The position numbers and the translations under genes are program-made. From positions 1 through 42,853 of the forward strand of contig JAFZGW010000006.1 in NCBI GenBank assembly GCA_017555205.1: DNA of 42,853 nucleotides, read 5' to 3'. This document shows positions 7,856 to 16,084 of this stretch, piece by piece. Under the pieces are notes generated by a model. The model was not told the DNA's origin, did no database searches, and was given only the letters and a program-made list of their open reading frames with translations. Positions within the stretch are counted from its first letter, which is position 1; every line of letters starts with the position of its first letter. The stretch is from Akkermansia sp. (lineage in GTDB: Bacteria; Verrucomicrobiota; Verrucomicrobiia; Verrucomicrobiales; Akkermansiaceae).

Positions 7856-7993
7856 ATGAAAAAGTCGCTTATTTGTCTGCTCTGTGCTTGCGCTGCGGTT
7901 TTGCTGAACTCATGTGGTAATTGCGCATGCAACTCTTACAATAAGGATTATCTGAGGGACGTTCCCCGCAGTTCATCACGCAGCTTTTATTGA
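7856..7993 (+). CDS. Small lipoprotein, 45 residues
   Basis: A short frame precedes hflX: positive start MKKS, a hydrophobic stretch, and the lipobox LLNSC with the cysteine at residue 20. The 25-residue mature part is rich in Cys, Ser and Arg (GNCACNSYNKDYLRDV near its start). Signal peptidase II processing would give a tiny lipid-anchored peptide resembling entericidin-type lipoproteins in size only. It stops 3 nt before the hflX ATG, and a promoter-like pair sits 8 nt upstream, both arguing that it is real. Its function is unknown. Confidence 0.6.
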   Translation: MKKSLICLLCACAAVLLNSCGNCACNSYNKDYLRDVPRSSSRSFY

Positions 7994-7996
7994 TGT

Positions 7997-9307
7997 ATGT
8001 CGTTTGAAATACGAGAGAAACCGAGTGAGTTTGAGCGCGCTCTGTTGATTGGGTTGGGATTGCCCGGTGAGAGTCGGCGCGAGCGTCAGGCTTTGCTGGC
8101 TGAGCTGGAGGATTTGGTTCGTAACCTGGGCATAGGAATTGCGCATTGTTCGCTGGAGTACATTCGTGAACTTCAGGCGAAGTACTTGTGCGGTGTAGGT
8201 AAGGCCGAGGAAATTCGTACACTGGCAGAAGAACTGGATGCTGACTGTGTGATATTCGACAACCTTTTGGCTCCCTCTCAGCAGCGCGAGTGGGAAAAGT
8301 TGCTCGATGTCACGGTGATGGATCGTGAAGAGGTCATTCTCGATATCTTCGCCAGCCGCGCCCGTACTCGCGAGGCCGTATTGCAAGTCGACCTCGCCCG
8401 CATGCAGTATGCCTTGCCACGCATGGCCGGCATGTGGAAACACCTCGACCGACAGCGAGGTGGCTCCGGCGGCGGCAAGGGCGGTGGTGCAGCTGCTCGC
8501 GGTGAGGGTGAAAAGCAGATTGAAATCGACCGTCGCTTGGCTCATGAGCGTATCGAGGCCATTCGCGATGAGCTTGAAACCGTGCGCCGCCAGCGCGGAA
8601 CTCAGCGCAAGGAGCGCAATCGCCAAGGAATTCCATCCGCTGCCATTGTAGGCTATACAAACGCCGGTAAATCCTCCCTGCTTAATCTTGTGACAGGGGC
8701 TGATGTGCTGGCGCAAAATATCCTTTTCGCTACGCTCGATACTACCAGCCGCAAGATTGAACTGCCGGACGGGCAGCCGCTCGTGTTGACAGATACCGTC
8801 GGTTTTATTCGCAATCTTCCCCACCGATTGGTGGAGGCTTTCAAATCCACTCTTGAGGAGGCAACTCTGGCCGACTTCCTGATTCAGGTGGTGGATGCGA
8901 GTGACCGTGAGGCGCTGCGTCACTATGAGACTACCTGCGAGGTATTGGCTGAACTTGGTGCTGCCGATAAACCCATGGTCGTGGTGTGGAACAAGACCGA
9001 CTTAATCCCCGATGAGTTGCGCGAGAGCACAATCGCGGCTTTGTCTGCCCAAGTAAAGTGCCCCACAATTGCTGCCAGTGTGTTGAAAGAGCAGGGTATG
9101 GAATCTCTGCTTGCCTCATGTGTTGAAATGCTTTCGCACCGTGTCAGTACGGCTACTTACCGCATACCGCTGGCCGAGAGCCGAATTATTGCCCTCATGC
9201 ATCGCGATGGTAAAGTATTATCAACGGATTATGAAGGAAATGATGCCATTGTGCAGGCTATTTTGCCGCGCGAGTTCGCTGCCCGAATTGAATCCTATAA
9301 AATCTGA
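7997..9307 (+). CDS. hflX: GTPase HflX, ribosome-associated
   Basis: The 436-residue protein has the HflX N-terminal domain (about 1-180), a glycine-rich linker GGSGGGKGGG near residues 156-165, a coiled segment, then a TRAFAC GTPase domain: P-loop GYTNAGKSS near 218, DTVGFIRNLP near 266 and NKTD near 332. HflX binds the large ribosomal subunit and splits stalled or stress-inactivated ribosomes. The length matches the family. It starts 3 nt after the small lipoprotein, without a Shine-Dalgarno sequence, and is followed after 13 nt by the L,D-transpeptidase. Confidence 0.93.
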   Translation: MSFEIREKPSEFERALLIGLGLPGESRRERQALLAELEDLVRNLGIGIAHCSLEYIRELQAKYLCGVGKAEEIRTLAEELDADCVIFDNLLAPSQQREWEKLLDVTVMDREEVILDIFASRARTREAVLQVDLARMQYALPRMAGMWKHLDRQRGGSGGGKGGGAAARGEGEKQIEIDRRLAHERIEAIRDELETVRRQRGTQRKERNRQGIPSAAIVGYTNAGKSSLLNLVTGADVLAQNILFATLDTTSRKIELPDGQPLVLTDTVGFIRNLPHRLVEAFKSTLEEATLADFLIQVVDASDREALRHYETTCEVLAELGAADKPMVVVWNKTDLIPDELRESTIAALSAQVKCPTIAASVLKEQGMESLLASCVEMLSHRVSTATYRIPLAESRIIALMHRDGKVLSTDYEGNDAIVQAILPREFAARIESYKI

Positions 9308-9320
9308 TTCCTCATTACCT

Positions 9321-9950
9321 ATGCATCGTTGCTTCACTTTGATTCTGTCGCTGCTGGCAACTGCTTGCCAGACGGCAACGACGGTGGATTATTATCGGGC
9401 AGGGGATGAAATGGAAGAAGCCACACGCCATAAGCGAGTGTCGCGCACGTTCGAGGATTTTATTGCAAGCCCGAATTATCGCAATTCTCGCGACTATTGG
9501 CGTGGTGGTGCTATCGAGCAGTATAACCCCGCTCGCTCGTACGTGGAAATACTGCGTCAGGAGCAGCGCGGCCGCTTGTACATCAATGGCACCATCGCAA
9601 TGGATTTTCCCGTCAGTACCGGTCGGGAAGGTGGGCACGAAACTCCCGCGGGAACTTTCCGTATCACGGAAAAAAAGCTGGAGCATCGCTCAAACTTATA
9701 TGGTTCCTTTGTTGATGCTCGGGGGAATACAGTTAAGACTAAAGTCCGTTCATCGGAGTCGGCCCCCGCAGGTTCTCGCTTTGAAGGTACGCCTCTGCCG
9801 TATTGGATGCGCTTCAATGGAGCAATAGGTATACATACCGGTGCCATTCCTCGCGAGGGGGTATCGCATGGCTGTGTGCGCGTGCCGGAGCAGGCCTGTA
9901 GTATACTCTTCGAGAAGTTGGCCGTAGGCTCTCAGGTAATAGTGAAATAA
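9321..9950 (+). CDS. L,D-transpeptidase (YkuD family), probable lipoprotein
   Basis: The 209-residue protein begins MHRCFTLILS with a lipobox LLATAC at 11-16, so it is probably anchored by Cys16. A longer frame from 9111 lies inside hflX and is rejected. The YkuD domain covers about 85-209. HTG (His172) and SHGCVRVP (182-189, nucleophile Cys185) are the catalytic residues. Such enzymes make 3-3 peptidoglycan crosslinks or attach lipoproteins to the wall. The domain sits at the very C-terminus and no separate peptidoglycan-binding domain is visible. It is 5 nt upstream of yifB. Confidence 0.88.
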   Translation: MHRCFTLILSLLATACQTATTVDYYRAGDEMEEATRHKRVSRTFEDFIASPNYRNSRDYWRGGAIEQYNPARSYVEILRQEQRGRLYINGTIAMDFPVSTGREGGHETPAGTFRITEKKLEHRSNLYGSFVDARGNTVKTKVRSSESAPAGSRFEGTPLPYWMRFNGAIGIHTGAIPREGVSHGCVRVPEQACSILFEKLAVGSQVIVK

Positions 9951-9955
9951 CCGTT

Positions 9956-11521
9956 ATGATAGCACGACTGCATTCTGCTGCCGTCAACGGCATCGATGGT
10001 TACGAGGTGCTGGTAGAAGTCGACATGCACCAAGTGAAAGACGTTGGGCGTATGTCTATTGTCGGTCTGCCGGATGCCGCCGTGCGTGAAAGCGTGCAGC
10101 GTGTCACCTCCGCGTTGAAGAACAGCAGCTTCTTCTGCCCGGGGGAAATGCTCGTGACTGTTAATCTGGCTCCGGCTGACATGAAAAAGCAGGGTGCCGG
10201 CTTTGACCTGCCTATTGCTCTGGGGCTGGAGATGACAATTCAGCTCAACTATGACGAGGTGCCCGAACCATGGAAACGCCGAGTGCCGCTGCATACCGAT
10301 GAATGGTGTATGATTGGCGAGTTGGCGCTGGATGGTATGGTGCGTGGTGTGCGCGGGGTGTTGCCGCAAGCGGTTGCTGCGCGCGATGCCGGGCGCAAAT
10401 ATCTGATGGTTGCTCAGGAGAATGCGGCGGAGGCTGCCGTGGTGGAGGGGTTGACTGTATATGCGGTAGAGAACCTGTCACAAGCGTGGGCTCTGTTATT
10501 GGAGCGGGAGCATTTTCAGCCATGCTGTCCCGGTGAAGGCGATGCCGAGACTGATTGTGGCGTGGATTTTGATGAAATTAAGGGGCAGCCCTACGCTCGT
10601 CGAGCCATGGAGATTGCAGCTGCCGGGGGACATAATCTGCTGCTTTGCGGTAGCCCCGGTAGCGGTAAAAGTATGCTTGCGCGCCGTCTCCCCACAATTT
10701 TGCCCCCACTCAGTCAGGAGGAGGCGCTCACCTCCAGCAAAATCCATTCTGTCTGTGGTTTGTTGCCGCGAAACAGCGGGTTGCTCAGTACCCGCCCTTA
10801 CCGTGCACCCCACCATACTATATCCGATGTCGGCCTCATGGGGGGAGGAACCAATATAACCCCCGGCGAGATATCGCTGGCGCACAATGGTGTACTTTTC
10901 CTCGATGAGCTACCGGAGTTCTCCCGTCGCACACTCGAAACGCTGCGCCAGCCGCTTGAAAGCGGGGTGGTTACCATTTCCCGTGCATCCGGCAGCATGG
11001 ATTTTCCCTGCGAGTTTATGTTGGTGGCAGCCATGAATCCGTGCCCCTGTGGTTATTTGGGTGACCCCCGCCATAGTTGCCGTTGCAATCATGCGGCTAT
11101 AGACCGCTACCGCCGCAAGATTTCCGGGCCTTTGCTCGATCGCTTTGATATGATTATTGAGGTGCCGCCGGTGGATCCGGCCGGGTTGTTGTCTCGCCCG
11201 GATGGTGAGAGCAGCGCCGCCATCCGCGAGCGCGTGCTTGCCGCCAGACTACGCCAACAGCAGCGCTATGGCTCTACAGGGGTAGCTTGCAACGCTAGGC
11301 TGAGCGGTAAGATGGTGCGCAAGTATTGTCCGCTGTCACCCGCTCAGCAAGATATGCTTTTGCAAGCGGTTGAGCAATTCGGGCTTTCCGCCCGCGCCTT
11401 TGACCGCATATTGCGTGTCGCTCGCACTATCGCTGACCTTGCCGGGCACGATACGCCCACCGACAACGACTTGTTCGAGGCTATTCAGTTCCGACAGTTC
11501 GAAAATAATTTGCGAAGCTGA
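9956..11521 (+). CDS. YifB/ComM-family Mg-chelatase-like AAA+ ATPase
   Basis: The 521-residue protein has the full YifB layout: an N-terminal ChlI-like Lon-protease-fold domain (1-130), an AAA+ module with Walker A GSPGSGKS near 231-238 and Walker B LFLDELPEF near 310, and a C-terminal Mg-chelatase-like domain with the CNARLSGK region. ComM relatives are hexameric helicases that extend branch migration during natural transformation; a close role here is inferred. CPCGYLGDPRHSCRC is the family's cysteine cluster. It lies 5 nt after the L,D-transpeptidase without a Shine-Dalgarno sequence. Confidence 0.92.
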   Translation: MIARLHSAAVNGIDGYEVLVEVDMHQVKDVGRMSIVGLPDAAVRESVQRVTSALKNSSFFCPGEMLVTVNLAPADMKKQGAGFDLPIALGLEMTIQLNYDEVPEPWKRRVPLHTDEWCMIGELALDGMVRGVRGVLPQAVAARDAGRKYLMVAQENAAEAAVVEGLTVYAVENLSQAWALLLEREHFQPCCPGEGDAETDCGVDFDEIKGQPYARRAMEIAAAGGHNLLLCGSPGSGKSMLARRLPTILPPLSQEEALTSSKIHSVCGLLPRNSGLLSTRPYRAPHHTISDVGLMGGGTNITPGEISLAHNGVLFLDELPEFSRRTLETLRQPLESGVVTISRASGSMDFPCEFMLVAAMNPCPCGYLGDPRHSCRCNHAAIDRYRRKISGPLLDRFDMIIEVPPVDPAGLLSRPDGESSAAIRERVLAARLRQQQRYGSTGVACNARLSGKMVRKYCPLSPAQQDMLLQAVEQFGLSARAFDRILRVARTIADLAGHDTPTDNDLFEAIQFRQFENNLRS

Positions 11522-11534
11522 GCACCTACACCCG

Positions 11535-11993
11535 ATGAAAAAATCCTGCATACTGTTAGCGTTGCTTCCTCTGATAGTGGTGCCGGGTGGTTTTGTATTT
11601 TTCTTCAACCTGATTGGGGAAACAATTAAAGAGGTTGCCGAGGAGCCGGTGCCGTATTCGTGCCTGCATGAGCCGGAGCAGGATTCGGTGCCGCCATTTG
11701 CTCGCAACATATACAGGGCTTACTATGCACATTGGCAGGTATTTGAGTGTGCTTGGCGTTTTGACATGCCACCCGGAAATGAAGACCAGCTTAAGCAGTG
11801 GGTGAATGCCAAAGGTGGGCAAGCGGTGAATGTTGCTCAATTCTGTGAACTTAGGGAGCTGCCCCCGCCTTCGTGGTGGAGCCGCCCGGCGGATGCTCGC
11901 TTGGTGAGTAATCGGCAGCTGGACGGGGGACTGCACATGAGTATGTGGTTCTCGGGTAGCGCGAATCGTGTATGGATTTTGTACGAAAGATAA
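11535..11993 (+). CDS. Small exported or membrane-anchored protein, function unknown
   Basis: The 152-residue protein starts MKKS at ATG 11535, 13 nt after yifB, followed by one hydrophobic segment (about 5-27, including VVPGGFVFFF) that could be an uncleaved signal anchor. The rest is soluble, with several Trp and Cys residues (FECAWRF, PPPSWWSRP), and ends in a beta-rich stretch. I recognise no family. The longer frame from 11370 is a shadow inside yifB. It may share a transcript with yifB. Confidence 0.6.
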   Translation: MKKSCILLALLPLIVVPGGFVFFFNLIGETIKEVAEEPVPYSCLHEPEQDSVPPFARNIYRAYYAHWQVFECAWRFDMPPGNEDQLKQWVNAKGGQAVNVAQFCELRELPPPSWWSRPADARLVSNRQLDGGLHMSMWFSGSANRVWILYER

Positions 11994-12021
11994 TCTTTTG
12001 TGCCATGATTCCAATACGCGC

Positions 12022-12050
12022 TTGCCATGTCGGGTGGACAGGTGTAAGAT
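12022..12050 (+). promoter_or_regulatory. Candidate promoter of ilvA-maf
   Basis: TTGCCA (12022-12027), a 17-nt spacer and TAAGAT (12045-12050) precede the ilvA ATG by 14 nt, predicting a leader of about 8 nt. AGGGG at 12050-12054 could be a Shine-Dalgarno sequence but would sit at or before the start of such an mRNA. Confidence 0.4.
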
Positions 12051-12064
12051 AGGGGTATAAAGTT

Positions 12065-13624
12065 ATGAGCGCACTCAAAGACCAGTTGTTTGACGAAATT
12101 CTGTACGCCCGTCAGCGTGTATATGCAGTGGGTGAGCCTACCGCGTTGCAGCAGCTTAACCTGCCGGGGGTGGATGCTGTGGTGTATGCCAAGCGCGAGG
12201 ATTTGGGCCCCATTAAGGCTTACAAATGGCGTGGTGCCTACAACTGTATGTGCAAGCTCACACCCGAGCAGCGCGCGGGTGGTGTGGTGGCTGCCAGTGC
12301 CGGTAATCATGGGCAGGGTGTGGCTCTTGCCGCTCGCCGTCTGGGGTGCAAGGCGCATATCTTTATGCCGCGCTCTACCCCTGTCGTTAAACAGGATGCT
12401 GTAAAACGGCACGGTGGTGATAATGTGGAAATCGTGCTTACGGGGGACTCTTACGATGCCGCTTCCGCCGCGGCGCATGAGTTTGCCGATGCCAACAACC
12501 TGACATTCGTTCACCCCTACGATGACCTTGCTACCATGGGTGGGCAGGGAACTTTGGCTGATGAGGTGGTGATGAGCGGGCAGGGCGTATTTGACCGCGT
12601 ATATCTGCAGATTGGCGGCGGCGGGCTGGCCGCCGGCTGTGCTTGCTGGTTTAAGAAGTTCTGGCCCGATTGCAAGTGCATAGGGGTGGAAGGTGCCATG
12701 CAGGCCAGCATGAAACTGGCTGTGGAGAGCGGTGAGCGCAAAGCTTTGCCTTACGTGGATGTATTCTGCGACGGTACTGCCGTGCGAATTGCCGGCGAAA
12801 ATACTTTTGAACTTTGCCGTGAATTGCTCGATGGTTATGTGACCGTCACCAATGATGAGGTGTGTCAGGCCATTCGTGCCTTGTGGAATGGGCTGCGTGT
12901 AGTGCCTGAGCCCTCCGGTGCCATGGGCTTAGCTGCTCTGTTGCAGGATTGGGATGCCGGCAAGATTCGCCCCGGTGAGAAATGCCTGGTCGTGCTTTCC
13001 GGTGGAAATATGGACTTTGCCCAGCTTGGGGTAGTGGCTGCTCGCGGCGGCGTGCGCGAAACCAATCGTACCTTGCGCTATCTGCGTATTCCCATGGAAA
13101 CCAAACGGGGGCAAATCCTTAAGTACCTCAACCACATACCTGAGGGGGTACAACTCATGGATGTACAGTTCGGCCGCCTGAATGGTGATATTCAGCACCC
13201 CGTATTTGGTATCTTAGGTACGGAAGAGCAGTTTGCGGAAATTGAGCGTGGTTTAGCAGCCCGTGGTCTTGCGGCGGAAGACGTGACGAACGATGATGAT
13301 GTGCGTTTCCGTATGATATCCTACGACCGCGTGCACCTGAGCCACCCGGTGTTCTTTGTTATAGAATTCCCTGAGCGCCCCGGTGCATTCCAGGAGTTCA
13401 TGAGCGGAGTTGGGCGTTATGCCAACTTGTGCTACTTCAACTACTGCTACTCGGGTGAGCAGGTGGGGCGCGCCATGGTCGGGCTCGAGTTCATGACCGT
13501 TGAAGACCGTGAAGCCTGTCGCGCTTTTGCCGAGTCCATGAAAGGTACGACGATTCAGAACATTAAGGAAATGCCTGACCAAGTGCGTCGTCGTGTGCTT
13601 GATAACATGTCGCCCTTGAGCTGA
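12065..13624 (+). CDS. ilvA: Threonine ammonia-lyase, biosynthetic type
   Basis: The 519-residue protein has the length of biosynthetic threonine deaminase, which converts threonine to 2-oxobutanoate for isoleucine. The PLP-dependent domain shows KAYKWRGAY with the Schiff-base Lys at residue 54, SAGNHGQGVA near 79-88, and the phosphate-binding IGGGGLAAG near 180-188. The last 180 residues form the two ACT-like regulatory segments (EFPERPGAFQEFM is the start of the second), the basis of isoleucine feedback in this family. maf follows 10 nt downstream. Confidence 0.92.
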   Translation: MSALKDQLFDEILYARQRVYAVGEPTALQQLNLPGVDAVVYAKREDLGPIKAYKWRGAYNCMCKLTPEQRAGGVVAASAGNHGQGVALAARRLGCKAHIFMPRSTPVVKQDAVKRHGGDNVEIVLTGDSYDAASAAAHEFADANNLTFVHPYDDLATMGGQGTLADEVVMSGQGVFDRVYLQIGGGGLAAGCACWFKKFWPDCKCIGVEGAMQASMKLAVESGERKALPYVDVFCDGTAVRIAGENTFELCRELLDGYVTVTNDEVCQAIRALWNGLRVVPEPSGAMGLAALLQDWDAGKIRPGEKCLVVLSGGNMDFAQLGVVAARGGVRETNRTLRYLRIPMETKRGQILKYLNHIPEGVQLMDVQFGRLNGDIQHPVFGILGTEEQFAEIERGLAARGLAAEDVTNDDDVRFRMISYDRVHLSHPVFFVIEFPERPGAFQEFMSGVGRYANLCYFNYCYSGEQVGRAMVGLEFMTVEDREACRAFAESMKGTTIQNIKEMPDQVRRRVLDNMSPLS

Positions 13625-13634
13625 AATTAACACT

Positions 13635-14183
13635 ATGTTGATACTGGCCTCTCAATCACCCCGGCGCAGGGAACTGTTGCGCCGGGAGGGTGTCGACTTC
13701 GATGTCGTGGTGAAAGATACCGATGAGGAGCATGATGCAACTTTGCCCCCGCAGGTGCTTTGTGCCCGAAATGCGGCAGCTAAGGCAGAGGCTGTAGCTG
13801 CTGATTATCCGCAGGCTACTGTGCTGGGGGCGGATACATTGGTGTTTATTGACGGCGAGCCCTTAGGTAAGCCGAGAGATGAGGCGGATGCCCTGCGTAT
13901 GCTCTCTTTGTTGCAGGGGCGCACGCACTGTGTGTGCACGGCTGTTGCCGTCATTTTACCCGGCGGTGAGCGGCGGGATTTCGCTGAAATCAGCCATGTA
14001 ACTTTCCGCTCCCTCGGCACCGATGATATGCGCCGTTATATGCAGCTGGTAAATGTAATGGATAAAGCCGGAGCTTATGCCATACAGGAATACGGTGAAC
14101 TTATTATCGAAAAAATTGAGGGCGATTACGACAATATAGTCGGTCTGCCCGTTGCCCGTTTGTTGCAGGTCCTGCGCGATTAA
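13635..14183 (+). CDS. maf: Maf-family nucleoside triphosphate pyrophosphatase
   Basis: The 182-residue protein opens with the family hallmark LILASQSPRRRELLR and continues with GADTLVFIDGEPLGKPRD near 69-86 and AYAIQEYGELIIEKIEGDYDNIVGLP-type sequence near 147-172, where residues important for the family occur. Maf proteins hydrolyse dTTP/UTP or modified nucleotides to monophosphates and influence septation. It follows ilvA by 10 nt and converges on the metallophosphoesterase gene with a 3-nt gap and no visible terminator. Confidence 0.92.
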   Translation: MLILASQSPRRRELLRREGVDFDVVVKDTDEEHDATLPPQVLCARNAAAKAEAVAADYPQATVLGADTLVFIDGEPLGKPRDEADALRMLSLLQGRTHCVCTAVAVILPGGERRDFAEISHVTFRSLGTDDMRRYMQLVNVMDKAGAYAIQEYGELIIEKIEGDYDNIVGLPVARLLQVLRD

Positions 14184-14186
14184 AAC

Positions 14187-15362
14187 TTATTTTTGTTCAG
14201 CCGGTATCAGGTTGATAAGCGTGATTTCTGCGGGAACTCCTAAGCGCAGGCAGATGGGAGTCCACAGGCTGGTACCTGCTGAAACGTAGAGCTTCATGTT
14301 GCCCACTCGGTACAGGCCGTGCACATAGCCATTGTTCATACGGGCAACCAGCGATTTCAGCCCCGGGAACTGTCCGCCATGGGTATGCCCGCTGAGTTGT
14401 AGGTCGATGGCATGCTTAGCGGCTTGCGTGGCTATACGCGGCTGGTGTGACAACAATACTACCGGGGCTGATTTCTGTTCGCTCTTTGGTACAAGTTGCG
14501 AGAGTTCTGCCTGTTTTGTGCCGTTATGGCGCCCCATGGGATCCGGTAATCCAATCAAGCATAATTCTTTATACTTCCCACTTTCCGTTTCGGCTTTTAA
14601 GTGAACGACTTTATTGTCGATGAAGGTAATGCCCTGAGCCGTAAGGTGATTTATCCAGCTGTTTTTCCCCCAGAAAAAGTCATGATTGCCGGTGACGGCA
14701 TATACCCCCATAGGCGTATTCAAATCACGCAGCGGAACCAGCGCACTGCCTTTTTGTTTTACTGTGCTGTCGGCCATGTCACCGGTTATGACTACTACAT
14801 CCGGGTGGAGCGCATTTGTGCGCTGCACGATATCGCGGTAAAAATCGGCATCTTTGGTACTGTCGGCATGCAAGTCGGTGAGTTGGACTAGACGGATGGG
14901 GAGCGCCCCTGCGGGAAGACCTGAAATTTCTACGTTGACGGTGCGAATATCCGGCGCCTTGATACCGCACCACGTTCCCCAAGCGCATACGCTGAGAGCT
15001 GTTAACAACAATATCAGATTGAGCAGATTGTTGTACCTGCGCCATCGGGGGAAGGGGCTCTTTTTCAATCGCAGGAACCAGTAGAGCGGCAATCTCACAA
15101 TATCCGCAGCCGCCATCAGTAGGGTAAAGGCTATTACTGCGCAGAATAACCAACAACCTACCCATATCACCCCCTGCGGTAAATTGGGAGTAAAGAAATT
15201 TTGCCCTTCTATCAGGTAAAAAATATGAAACTTAAATGCGGCTAATGTCGCCATGATTCCAAGCAATAGCTTGATACTCCAGGAGAACTTAGACGGAATG
15301 ATAGCTTGCGCTATCACATAGAGTGCTACAAAAGCAGCTAGTATGGTGGCGTGTAATATCAT
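14187..15362 (-). CDS. Membrane-anchored metallophosphoesterase (calcineurin-like)
   Basis: Starting at ATG 15362 the protein has 391 residues; the longer TTG-type frame to 15452 runs over the promoter and is rejected. About four hydrophobic segments occupy residues 1-150, then a calcineurin-like domain: LTDLHADSTKD near 160, ITGDMADS near 194, VTGNHDFFWG near 223, SHQPR near 295 and SGHTHGGQFP near 322, which together provide the binuclear metal site. This matches the YkuE/YaeI group; its lipid-side location would also fit an LpxG-like UDP-diacylglucosamine hydrolase, but that is a guess. It is transcribed divergently from coaB. Confidence 0.82.
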   Translation of the reverse strand: MILHATILAAFVALYVIAQAIIPSKFSWSIKLLLGIMATLAAFKFHIFYLIEGQNFFTPNLPQGVIWVGCWLFCAVIAFTLLMAAADIVRLPLYWFLRLKKSPFPRWRRYNNLLNLILLLTALSVCAWGTWCGIKAPDIRTVNVEISGLPAGALPIRLVQLTDLHADSTKDADFYRDIVQRTNALHPDVVVITGDMADSTVKQKGSALVPLRDLNTPMGVYAVTGNHDFFWGKNSWINHLTAQGITFIDNKVVHLKAETESGKYKELCLIGLPDPMGRHNGTKQAELSQLVPKSEQKSAPVVLLSHQPRIATQAAKHAIDLQLSGHTHGGQFPGLKSLVARMNNGYVHGLYRVGNMKLYVSAGTSLWTPICLRLGVPAEITLINLIPAEQK

Positions 15363-15377
15363 GGCGGGGCTAGGCTT

Positions 15378-15406
15378 AGTGTAGTGACCGTTCTGTGAGA
15401 TGTCAA
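15378..15406 (-). promoter_or_regulatory. Promoter of the metallophosphoesterase gene
   Basis: Minus-strand TTGACA (15406-15401, perfect -35), a 17-nt spacer and TACACT (15383-15378) lie 15 nt before the ATG at 15362. The predicted leader is about 8 nt. The box pair is back to back with the coaB promoter. Confidence 0.65.
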
Positions 15407-15418
15407 GCGCATATCGGC

Positions 15419-15447
15419 TTGCATTGTGTCTGTTGTTTTGGTAGAAT
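15419..15447 (+). promoter_or_regulatory. Promoter of coaB-rsgA, predicted leaderless
   Basis: TTGCAT (15419-15424), a 17-nt spacer and TAGAAT (15442-15447) are followed by only 7 bases before the coaB ATG at 15455, so transcription would begin at or next to the start codon. This also rules out the longer coaB frame beginning at 15395. Confidence 0.6.
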
Positions 15448-15454
15448 GCCACGC

Positions 15455-16084
15455 ATGAAGTTTCTTATCACCGCCGGGCCCACTCGTGAACCCATTGACC
15501 CTGTACGTTACCTGACCAATCGCTCCTCCGGGCGTATGGGGTATGCATTGGCCGGCGCTGCCCGGCATGAGGGGCACGATGTCCTGCTAATCTCCGGTCC
15601 CACTACACTCGACGTGCCTGCCGGTGTGGATTTTATACCGGTGGAGACTGCTCAGCAGATGTATGATGCTGTGCGTGATATGATAAAGGGCGTAGATGTG
15701 GCAATTCTTTGTGCCGCCGTGGCGGATTATCGTCCTATTGCTTGTGCGGAGCATAAAATTAAGAAGGATGATGCGCACCTGGTGCTTGAGTTGGAGCGCA
15801 CACCCGATATTTTGGGTAGCATGCGCTCGGTTTTCGGGTTTGAGGGGAAGTTGATAGGTTTTGCCGCTGAAACTCAGAACTTGGTGGAATACGCGCGAGG
15901 TAAATTGCAGCGCAAACAGTGCGACATGGTGGTAGCCAACGATGTTTCGCAGCCCGGTATAGGATTTGATTCGCGGGAGAATGCCGTGGTGCTGGTATAC
16001 CCCGACCATGAGGTACACTTGGAGCGCGATACCAAGGAACACATCGCCTTACATATTATCGAACACGCTGTTTTGCTGCCATGA
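15455..16084 (+). CDS. coaB: Stand-alone phosphopantothenate-cysteine ligase (CoaB)
   Basis: The 209-residue protein corresponds to the C-terminal half of CoaBC. It begins MKFLITAGPTREPIDPVRYL, the nucleotide-binding loop, followed by NRSSGRMGYALA; later come AAVADYRP near 91, the Lys cluster HKIKKDD near 102 and ANDV near 162. It couples 4'-phosphopantothenate to cysteine in CoA synthesis. The CoaC decarboxylase domain usually fused upstream is absent here and must be encoded elsewhere. Its end overlaps rsgA (ATGA), indicating translational coupling. Confidence 0.87.
   Translation: MKFLITAGPTREPIDPVRYLTNRSSGRMGYALAGAARHEGHDVLLISGPTTLDVPAGVDFIPVETAQQMYDAVRDMIKGVDVAILCAAVADYRPIACAEHKIKKDDAHLVLELERTPDILGSMRSVFGFEGKLIGFAAETQNLVEYARGKLQRKQCDMVVANDVSQPGIGFDSRENAVVLVYPDHEVHLERDTKEHIALHIIEHAVLLP

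Noticed and set aside
9111..9320. N-terminal extension of the L,D-transpeptidase
   Set aside because: It overlaps the hflX C-terminus and precedes a proper lipoprotein signal at Met 9321.
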